Shown here one piece after another: positions 1-7,304 of a DNA stretch of 64,000 nt. The DNA comes from Abditibacteriota bacterium (GTDB taxonomy: Bacteria > Armatimonadota > UBA5829), in the NCBI GenBank assembly GCA_017445025.1, contig JAFSVJ010000106.1:1-64000 (forward strand), given 5' to 3'. Below the pieces are notes generated by a model. The model made no database searches. It saw nothing but the letters and a program-made list of their open reading frames with translations, and had not been told where the DNA came from. Numbering within the stretch: the stretch's first letter is position 1; each line of letters begins with the position of its first letter. A program made the translations under genes and the position numbers.

Positions 1-2
1 AA

Positions 3-1946
3 TGGAATACATTAACAACACCTATGCCACAAGGTGTTTATATGTATAATCAAACCCATAATGGAGAACATAAACTACGTTATGAGCAATCTATTGGTGC
101 ATTACCAAAACTAAATTATGATCAAATTGTTAATCTTAACAACCTTACAATATCTACAGACAGTGATATACTTGTTTGGAAAGGTTTAGATGAAACAAAT
201 AACAATTTACCTATAGAAACACCTACAATTAATTTAACAGTTAGTGATAATGATACCACAGACCCTTATAATGTGACTGTCACAATTTACCACACCGGAG
301 CAGAATATTCAGGAACAACAAACTACAACGGACAAAGCCAGTGGACACCGGTAAAAACTATAACCCTTACAAATCAAACAGGAGCAACTCAAACAATTAC
401 TTGGGACGGTTCTCTTGACAGTGGTGTGGCATCGCAAAATGCCTTATCTCACGCAAACTGGACCGACCAATATGAAGAACTTGTGGAAGCAAATAACGGC
501 AACCCCATAGGTGTCACGGTTCCAACACCTACCATAGCAGAACCTTGGACATATACTTATGACATTACTGTGACGCAAACAGACACAGAAACATACACTT
601 TTCCCGATCAACAAAATGGGGTAACTTGGTCTGCAAGTGATAACACTTGGCTTAGAAGTAAATTCTTAACCATAAGCCGAGCAAAAGATAGTAATAATAA
701 ATATATATACGATTTAGAATTTAAGGAATATAATGATAACGGAACAACAAGAGAAAATGCACAGATAGACCCTATAACCGGTGAACCGGATGATTGGACT
801 TTAGATGATGAATATATTTATTATATTAGATCTTTTGCTTTAAAAGATACATACTCTGAACCCGCAAAAGCCGGTTATTTATTAATGTATAATGATATAT
901 TTGAAATGTCAACAGTAAGTGGTAGTTTGTCTGAAAATTGTTTAATTCATAACAGTTCTGATTTAAAAACTTCGGGGGCATCCGGATTAAGCCATAAGTT
1001 TGAGGTTGAAATTCCACGTAATAATATGCAATATGCAGGAAATTACATATTTCCTATGATTCTACAAGATAATCATCAAAACAAATATAGAAATCATACT
1101 CAGAAAAAAGTTGTTAGTTTAAATTCAAGTACACTAAGAACTCCGGTTTTTTTTCATAAATATGTAGAAGCACCTAACATCTATGGTATGTATTATTCTC
1201 CCGGATATTTGGCAGAACGAAATTATGATTTAATAACTGCAGATTCTAGGTATTCATTAAATGGTTATCGTAAAAGTGGGGAACCTATTGTATTAACTAA
1301 TGATCCACACTGCGGACAAAGTGGATTAATGCAAAATCTAAATGCTTACGAAGCACTCCATACCCTAAATACTTATTGTCCTATTTGTGCACAAGCTAAT
1401 CCAAATAACAGTTATAGTGTTTGTCAAAATAAAATTTGGGCTTTTTATGGGCATGGAGATAGAATTATTGAAAGTAATTCATCTGTTAGTGGAGCAATAG
1501 TATTTTATAATGGGGTTGATAATTATGTTTATTTAAAAGGTGATTCCGGAAATACAGCCAAGATTTTAAATTATAATCGTCAACCTATAGCTACTGTTGA
1601 AATAGGAGATTTATCATATACTGATTTTGGATATTTTTTTGGTTGTAAAACAGCCGAAGGAAATAATTCAATTGCTGAGAAATTTCAAAAAGATTATAAA
1701 ATGAAAGCAACCTTAGGATTTGTATATCTTACAATGGATAATGGACCATTTGAGATTTTTGATGAAACTTTTTGGAATTCTATTTTAGTCGGAAACGATA
1801 TTAATACATCTAATAAAATTGCAAAAGAAAAAGCATTACCACTTTTTATAGAAAAACATTTAGTTTATGTTGGAAATGGAGTTTTAGTAGATGTTATTGG
1901 CTTTGAAACAAAAGTTTTTGGTGATGGTTCAATTAAATTATTTTAG
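3..1946 (+). CDS. Modular secreted protein with caspase-like C-terminal domain (5' end outside window)
   Basis: The frame is open from base 3, so the ATG at 24 is probably internal and the signal peptide lies upstream of the window. Residues are numbered from that ATG. Residues about 70-135 (DNDTTDPYNVTVTIYHTG through TITWDGSLDS) form a module shared with the genes at 3229 and 58692, and residues to about 345 align with the 3229 gene. The last 200 residues differ. They carry YGHGD (His about 477) and FFGCKTA (Cys about 541), followed by SIAEKF and an ATLGF strand, the layout of CHAT/caspase-like cysteine peptidases. An extracellular or surface location is inferred from the paralogues. The family domain calls come from motif reading only. 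The next gene follows after 9 bp and is likely cotranscribed. Confidence 0.75.
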   Translation, partial: WNTLTTPMPQGVYMYNQTHNGEHKLRYEQSIGALPKLNYDQIVNLNNLTISTDSDILVWKGLDETNNNLPIETPTINLTVSDNDTTDPYNVTVTIYHTGAEYSGTTNYNGQSQWTPVKTITLTNQTGATQTITWDGSLDSGVASQNALSHANWTDQYEELVEANNGNPIGVTVPTPTIAEPWTYTYDITVTQTDTETYTFPDQQNGVTWSASDNTWLRSKFLTISRAKDSNNKYIYDLEFKEYNDNGTTRENAQIDPITGEPDDWTLDDEYIYYIRSFALKDTYSEPAKAGYLLMYNDIFEMSTVSGSLSENCLIHNSSDLKTSGASGLSHKFEVEIPRNNMQYAGNYIFPMILQDNHQNKYRNHTQKKVVSLNSSTLRTPVFFHKYVEAPNIYGMYYSPGYLAERNYDLITADSRYSLNGYRKSGEPIVLTNDPHCGQSGLMQNLNAYEALHTLNTYCPICAQANPNNSYSVCQNKIWAFYGHGDRIIESNSSVSGAIVFYNGVDNYVYLKGDSGNTAKILNYNRQPIATVEIGDLSYTDFGYFFGCKTAEGNNSIAEKFQKDYKMKATLGFVYLTMDNGPFEIFDETFWNSILVGNDINTSNKIAKEKALPLFIEKHLVYVGNGVLVDVIGFETKVFGDGSIKLF

Positions 1947-1955
1947 GAGAAAAAA

Positions 1956-3107
1956 ATGAAAAATGTATTATATTTCTTTATTATTATATTCTTATCAACG
2001 GTTGTTTATTCACAACAATTGACTGAAAATCAAGTTATTCAAATTGTTAAAGATTTTGAAAACAACCAGAATCTTAGTAATTTGCAATTTCATAATTATA
2101 TTGATAAATTCTCATATTATGAAGTTGTTTTAGAAAATTCGATTGACCATAAATCTTGGAAAATTAATAGTTATGGAAACGTAATTTCTTACTTTAATCA
2201 TAAAGTATGGGAAGATAAAGAAGAAGGTATTTACACAGAAGATCAATTGAAAAATATTGCAATTAATTATTTAAACAGTAAAAATATATCTCTTGTTAAT
2301 TATAATATTAATCCTCTTGTATATACCTTTAGTGACACCATAGATTTTATATTTATTAAATTTATAAACCCTAATTTAGATATTGTTTCAAAAAATATGA
2401 TTAGGGTAGCAGTTAATCCACATAGTGGTTTGATTAGTGAATTAAGTATAACTCAAGAATCTGATATTGAATTATCAGTAATTCCTTCTTTAACAGATGC
2501 TGAAGTTCAGACAATAATTAATAATATATTTGGTCAAAATTATGTTAATGATTTACAAATAACCATATATTCATATAATGAGAACCTTCAAACAATACAA
2601 AGAATAGCAAAAGTTAATAATGAAGCAATGGTATATATTGATGCATATTCTCATAATGTTATAGCTATAGCCGGTTTAGGATATAATTCTAAAATTCCGG
2701 ATTATGTGTATGTAAATCAACAAAAATATAATAGTTTGCCAAAGAAAAAAATAGATTATGAAATAAAAAAAGTTCCTTACAAGTCATTAAGTAATGAGGA
2801 AATCAGTAAAATCAATATTAATGTTGATACTATTAACAATATATTGGTTAAAACAAAAAATAGTGAAAACATCAAGTATGTTATTACTAAAAATAACTAT
2901 AAAATTGATAAAAAGGATAAGGGCATAGCTCGAATGGAAGTAAACGGTAATAAGTTTATATTCCATAACGGTTCTTATTGGTGTTTTATCAATAACAAAA
3001 CCTATAATATGGGTGGAAACTGTATAATAGAAAATGGGAAATTAAAGCTCCCGGAAGAGTTTTACAAAAAAGTCCAAGATAAGGATTACCAATTCTTCAA
3101 AAAGTAA
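1956..3107 (+). CDS. Secreted protein with PepSY/YcdB-like repeats and copper-amine-oxidase-N-like C-terminal domain
   Basis: The start has a strong AGGAGA site nine bases upstream. A signal peptide (hydrophobic residues 4-16, cleavage near VYSQ) predicts export. Two weakly similar repeats of about 120 residues recall PepSY or YcdB domains, and residues about 325-375 (MEVNGNKF, then KLKLPEEF) look like the copper amine oxidase N-terminal domain common in secreted proteins. The frame stops at TAA 3105-3107 just after an A5 run. The +1 frame continues (KSKPKIKPIETTQEKLSLLG) to a stop at 3210, with a coding-like amphipathic tail that resembles the tail of the protein at 31230. The real C-terminus may therefore be 34 residues longer, reached by a frameshift. 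Function is unknown. Confidence 0.7.
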   Translation: MKNVLYFFIIIFLSTVVYSQQLTENQVIQIVKDFENNQNLSNLQFHNYIDKFSYYEVVLENSIDHKSWKINSYGNVISYFNHKVWEDKEEGIYTEDQLKNIAINYLNSKNISLVNYNINPLVYTFSDTIDFIFIKFINPNLDIVSKNMIRVAVNPHSGLISELSITQESDIELSVIPSLTDAEVQTIINNIFGQNYVNDLQITIYSYNENLQTIQRIAKVNNEAMVYIDAYSHNVIAIAGLGYNSKIPDYVYVNQQKYNSLPKKKIDYEIKKVPYKSLSNEEISKININVDTINNILVKTKNSENIKYVITKNNYKIDKKDKGIARMEVNGNKFIFHNGSYWCFINNKTYNMGGNCIIENGKLKLPEEFYKKVQDKDYQFFKK

Positions 3108-3178
3108 ACCAAAGATAAAACCAATTGAAACAACACAAGAAAAACTTTCTTTGTTAGGTAAAATAAAGAATCTTTGGC
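3043..3178 (+). repeat. Direct repeat copy 1 (3' end of the preceding gene)
   Basis: About 135 bp here are repeated with few changes at 5937-6077. The repeat covers the last codons of the preceding gene, its A5 run and stop, and the following out-of-frame tail. Both copies keep the tail frame open across the repeat. Confidence 0.85.
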
Positions 3179-3228
3179 AAAAATTAACAACTTTTATCAA
3201 CAATATATAGTTAATAATTATGTAAAAC

Positions 3229-4965
3229 TTGAATTATAACGGTCAATTAGAGTGGCAATTTACTAAAACCATAACCCTTACAAACCTTACAGGAGCAACT
3301 CAAACAATTACTTGGGACGGTTCCCTCGATAGTGGTGTGGCATCACAAAATGCCTTATCTCACGCAAATTGGACTGACCAATACGAGGATCTTGTAGAAG
3401 CCAATAACGGTAATCCTATAGGTATCACGGTTCCTGCTCCTACCATAGCAGAACCTTGGACATATACCTATGACATTACTGTGACGCAAACAGACACAGA
3501 AACATACACTTTTCCTAACGAACAAAACCCCATAACTTGGGCATATAACGACAACACTTGGCTTAGGAGTAAATACTTAACAATTCAAAGAGCAAAAGAT
3601 GAAAATAATAAGTATATTTATGATGTTGATTATGATGGTTATGATGATAACGACACAACAGAAGATAACGCTCAAATAGATCCAATAACAGGTGAACTTG
3701 AAGATTATGAAGCAGATGATAAATATATTTATTTAATGCGTGCATATAACTTAACAGATAGTTTATCTACATATAATAATCCGCAACATGCTAAAAGCGG
3801 ATATTTGAATATGTTAAACACTGTTGATGATATAATTCCTATCGGTTCAATAAGCGGTTTTGAGTGTGAAGCACATAACGGAAATCTTGACGGTTTAAAT
3901 GTTTATGACGGAACAACTTATCATAATATAAGATTTAATGTTCCGGTAATAGATATGCCGGCAAAAGGTTTATATATTTTCTATCTTTGCTTTGAGGATA
4001 ATCATGCTAATTTATATAGAAATCATATATCTAAGTATACAAATCATCTCAATTCACGTGATAATCCAATACCTATTGAATACTTTACTTTAGGTAATTC
4101 AAAAATTATATGGTGTCGTGGCGATCAAGATTATTTTATAAAATCTTTAACATTGAATACAGGATATTCGCAAGCTCCTGAAAAATGGGTTAATGAACAA
4201 TTACCTCCAACATTCTATGAGAATGATTTTTATAAATATAAAGTTCGTGCGGCTGTTAATGGTGCGTTTTTTAATCGTGATACTTATAATGTAATTGGAC
4301 CATATAAGAATCATAATAATAGTTGGACAAATAATAATGATATTCATGCAAACAGATACTCATTTGCTATGAGCTTTCAAAATAAGAAAAAAACGGGCAG
4401 TAATTTTAAATATACTATTAATTCTGATATTTATGGCAGTGAATTAAATAATATCATTAATAAATATAACTCTTATTTTACAAATTTTGATTCCGGATTA
4501 GGTAATGTTTGTAATTTAATAAAAGATAATACAAATTCAAACTATTTTACATGTGGTTGGAATTTTTCAAACGATCTTACCTATTTTAATAATTGGACTG
4601 AAAGAAGAACCTTATTAGCCTGGACTGATAAAAACGATACTTTTTTAATATATACCATTGGAAGTTTACCTTATTGTCAAAATTTAATAGATAATTTGAA
4701 TAATGCTAAAAAAATACTTAGTAATGGTAATATTATTAATGAATATAATAAACCGGAACATCAAGAAAATCTTATTAATATAACAGGGTATGCTTCTTGG
4801 GGAAAAATAGAGAATTGTGTTTTATTAGATGGAGGTGGAAGTTCTTCTCTTAGTTATAAAAACTCATTTGGTATTGCAATAAATATAAAACATGAAGAGG
4901 ATTATTATAATGGTCATATTCGTAAAATTCCTAATATAATATGTGTATATTCTGAAGTCAAATAA
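3229..4965 (+). CDS. 5'-truncated modular protein with NAGPA-type phosphodiester glycosidase domain
   Basis: The frame opens two codons after a TAA, at a TTG (3229), with no good ribosome site and no signal peptide. The first residues (NYNGQ) fall in the middle of the module seen at 321 of the first gene, so the 5' half is missing. DNA identity with that gene is about 90 percent over the first 350 bp, then declines. The C-terminal 240 residues carry AVNGAFF (about 341), RRTLLAWTD and LLDGGGSSSL (about 533), the signature of the NAGPA/DUF2233 phosphodiester glycosidase family. That family removes GlcNAc from phosphodiester-linked glycans or acts on exopolysaccharides. As it stands the protein would not be exported, so it may be a silent cassette or a pseudogene. 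Confidence 0.75.
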   Translation: MNYNGQLEWQFTKTITLTNLTGATQTITWDGSLDSGVASQNALSHANWTDQYEDLVEANNGNPIGITVPAPTIAEPWTYTYDITVTQTDTETYTFPNEQNPITWAYNDNTWLRSKYLTIQRAKDENNKYIYDVDYDGYDDNDTTEDNAQIDPITGELEDYEADDKYIYLMRAYNLTDSLSTYNNPQHAKSGYLNMLNTVDDIIPIGSISGFECEAHNGNLDGLNVYDGTTYHNIRFNVPVIDMPAKGLYIFYLCFEDNHANLYRNHISKYTNHLNSRDNPIPIEYFTLGNSKIIWCRGDQDYFIKSLTLNTGYSQAPEKWVNEQLPPTFYENDFYKYKVRAAVNGAFFNRDTYNVIGPYKNHNNSWTNNNDIHANRYSFAMSFQNKKKTGSNFKYTINSDIYGSELNNIINKYNSYFTNFDSGLGNVCNLIKDNTNSNYFTCGWNFSNDLTYFNNWTERRTLLAWTDKNDTFLIYTIGSLPYCQNLIDNLNNAKKILSNGNIINEYNKPEHQENLINITGYASWGKIENCVLLDGGGSSSLSYKNSFGIAINIKHEEDYYNGHIRKIPNIICVYSEVK

Positions 4966-4978
4966 AGGAGGTAAATAA

Positions 4979-5902
4979 ATGAAAATTATTAAAATCATTT
5001 TCTTATTTATTATATGCGTATTTTTATTAGGATTAATATGTGGTATTTTTTATGTTGAGAAAAAATACAAATTATATTTTGATTTTGGTTCTACTATATT
5101 AATAGATGTCGATAGCAAGAAACAAATTAATAAATACTATTGGTTTGAAGAGTATTGTAAAATTAATGATTTTTATTATAATGCTTATTATAAAACTTAT
5201 TATGATAAATATTTTCAGAGAAATGAATATCTATATTTACCCGAAATAAAAACATCTAAAATAACATTTAGAACTGAAGGACTTAAAAAAATAAAAATAA
5301 AAGATAATCTATATGGTTATTGTGATTATAACAATAAGATTATTTTTAAGTCAAGTAGTAATTATTATATGATTGAAAAAGCTAATAATTACTTAATAAT
5401 ATATAATGCTTGCGATAGAGGACTTTTAGATTTAAATGGAAATGTAATTATTCCAATTAATAAAGAAAATATAGCTTATATAGGAGATAATAATTTCATA
5501 ATTAAAGAGCAAGGGAAAAAATATATATTTGACGCAAAGGATAAAAAAGCAGTTTTTGATGCAACACATTTAGGACTATTATCTGATGGATTGATACCTT
5601 TCAGTAAAGATGGTGAAAATTATGGTTATGTAGATATAAACGGAAAAATTGTAATCCCACCCATGTATACTTTTGCCGGGAATTTTTCTGAGGGAATAGC
5701 AATGGTTGCAAAAGGAAGAGGATTATGGTACCAAAGAATCGGTTATGTTAATACTAATAATGAAATAATAATTCCAATAAAATATCTTTTTGGTAGAGAT
5801 TGTATAGACGGAAAAGTTTTAGTCACAAATATTTCGTTAATGAATCATATTCATAAGTTATTTGAACTTTTATTTTTTGAAATTTATTTGTTGTTTCATT
5901 AA
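4979..5902 (+). CDS. WG-repeat protein with N-terminal membrane anchor
   Basis: A near-perfect AAAGGAGG site precedes the ATG. Residues 4-26 are one hydrophobic segment, either a signal anchor or an uncleaved signal. Residues about 105-275 contain WG/KWG repeats such as YGYCDYNNKIIF, RGLLDLNGNVIIP and YGYVDINGKIVIP, which build beta-propeller-like surfaces in secreted proteins. The last 40 residues (LFELLFFEIYLLFH) do not fit the repeat and are followed directly by a decayed duplicate, so the 3' end was probably replaced by recombination. The gene follows the NAGPA gene by 13 bp. The function of WG proteins is poorly known. Confidence 0.7.
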   Translation: MKIIKIIFLFIICVFLLGLICGIFYVEKKYKLYFDFGSTILIDVDSKKQINKYYWFEEYCKINDFYYNAYYKTYYDKYFQRNEYLYLPEIKTSKITFRTEGLKKIKIKDNLYGYCDYNNKIIFKSSSNYYMIEKANNYLIIYNACDRGLLDLNGNVIIPINKENIAYIGDNNFIIKEQGKKYIFDAKDKKAVFDATHLGLLSDGLIPFSKDGENYGYVDINGKIVIPPMYTFAGNFSEGIAMVAKGRGLWYQRIGYVNTNNEIIIPIKYLFGRDCIDGKVLVTNISLMNHIHKLFELLFFEIYLLFH

Positions 5903-5927
5903 TTTAAATTTTGTTTTAAAATAGTAA

Positions 5928-6159
5928 TATAAAAAAGGTAAACTAAAACTCCCGGAAGAGTTTTACAAAAAAGTCCAAGATAAGGATTACCAATTTTTCA
6001 AAAAGTAAGCCAAAGATAAAACCAATTGCAACTATAAAAGAAAAACTTTCTTTGTTAGACATAGTTAAAAATCTTTGGCAGACAATTTATACATATCTTG
6101 TAGATTATATTTATGAAATGTTTTATAGTAAAGAACAAGACGAAAGTAAGTATATATAA
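5928..6159 (+). pseudogene. Decayed duplicate of the C-terminal tail of the 1956 gene
   Basis: From about 5934 the DNA repeats the end of the gene at 1956. It reads GKLKLPEEFYKKVQDKDYQF, then an A5 run (6000-6004) and TAA (6006-6008). In the +1 frame the sequence continues as an amphipathic tail (KEKLSLLDIVKNLWQ) to a stop at 6157-6159, longer than and different from copy 1. There is no start or signal peptide, so it is a remnant. The stretch 5903-6237 holds nothing else apart from the terminator. Confidence 0.75.
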
Positions 6160-6209
6160 AGTATGTGAATTGTAATTGCAAAAGAAATAATTAAAATTCA
6201 TAGATTAAC

Positions 6210-6240
6210 AAAAATAGCAACCATATGGTTGCTATTTTTA
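6210..6240. terminator. Bidirectional terminator between convergent blocks
   Basis: AAAATAGCAACC and GGTTGCTATTTT form a 12-bp stem around an ATAT loop, with A and T tracts on both sides. It separates the plus-strand block from the minus-strand WG-repeat gene, whose stop codon lies inside it. Confidence 0.85.
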
Positions 6241-7227
6241 ATAGAATAATTTTTGATCCTTTGAGTTAAATATATCAAATTCGTGGTCAAGGGCACTGTA
6301 TGTTTTGGCACTAAAATCATAAATGCTTGACTTATTCTCCGAAACAGCTACAGCATATCCGCCTTTTGAGTGAATTATGTATATTTCCTTAAATTGTGGC
6401 AGGAAAATATTCTTTCCTTCAAGGTCCCAAAAACCGAAAAAGTCACCTTTCTTGACTTCAAAACCTTTATCCGTTATGTTCCACAATTCTCCCTTATCTT
6501 TGGTGGAAAAAATAGTTTTTAGATTGCTATTCAAAACTTCACATTCTCCCACATTTTCGCAAATTAAAAGGTTATTTTGCAAGGTAATATTTGAATAGGG
6601 TTTAGACTTTAAAGCCCCGGATAGGTCAAATACATAATAATTTTCACCTTCTTTTCCTATAAATCCACTACTCTCCGGTAAAAGTGTTATTTCGGATATA
6701 GCCTTCTCAAATTTTTTATTACCTTTAAAATCGAGAAAAGTTCCCCTGTTGCCTAAAACTCCCAATATTAAATCATCTCCCGCTATCTGTAATTTGTCAT
6801 ATTCAATGGGGACAATTATATTTTGGTCTCTGTCCATAATACCTTGTTTATTATGGTCTGTGACAAGGAGAAAGTCTCCTATGGTATTTATGATTCTGTA
6901 AGGGTATTTGGCTGAAACAAGTATTTTTCCTTGATCTGTAATAAGCCCATATTTGTTGTTCTTCTCTGTGGAAACAAGGTTGTTTTCAAGAGGAGTTACG
7001 GCATCAAAGAGAGGATATTTAATTTCGTTATAGGTAAAAATAACCTCTGTATAATTCTTTCCCGTGGTCTTAACAGCCATTATATAATCTTCTTCCGGTG
7101 GAAGTTTGGCTTTGGATTCAGTGGCAAATCGCCCCGGCTGAAAGGTTTCGTCCGGCTTTAAATGCTTAACCGGTCCCTTTTGTGCATAAACACTTAAGGA
7201 TAACAGTATTAATAATGCACAATGCAA
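6238..7227 (-). CDS. Secreted WG-repeat protein
   Basis: The N-terminus (ALLILLSLSVYAQ) is a short signal peptide. Repeats such as KYGLITDQGKILV, KQGIMDRDQNIIV and FFGFWDLEGKNIF mark a WG-repeat beta-structure protein of unknown role, distantly like the one at 4979. The only available start is a TTG at 7227 (or GTA/ATT codons) with no visible ribosome site and no basic N-region before the hydrophobic stretch. The upstream bases look like the degenerate GCACAATGCAAAA repeat seen elsewhere, so the true 5' end may have been damaged. The gene is not obviously cotranscribed with the GH78-like gene 78 bp upstream. Confidence 0.65.
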   Translation of the reverse strand: MHCALLILLSLSVYAQKGPVKHLKPDETFQPGRFATESKAKLPPEEDYIMAVKTTGKNYTEVIFTYNEIKYPLFDAVTPLENNLVSTEKNNKYGLITDQGKILVSAKYPYRIINTIGDFLLVTDHNKQGIMDRDQNIIVPIEYDKLQIAGDDLILGVLGNRGTFLDFKGNKKFEKAISEITLLPESSGFIGKEGENYYVFDLSGALKSKPYSNITLQNNLLICENVGECEVLNSNLKTIFSTKDKGELWNITDKGFEVKKGDFFGFWDLEGKNIFLPQFKEIYIIHSKGGYAVAVSENKSSIYDFSAKTYSALDHEFDIFNSKDQKLFY

Positions 7228-7304
7228 AATTAATACTTAGAAATTTATTGCATGAATTTCGTTTTTTTATATATAGTGTAAATATTTTTTTCATATATAC
7301 TCTT

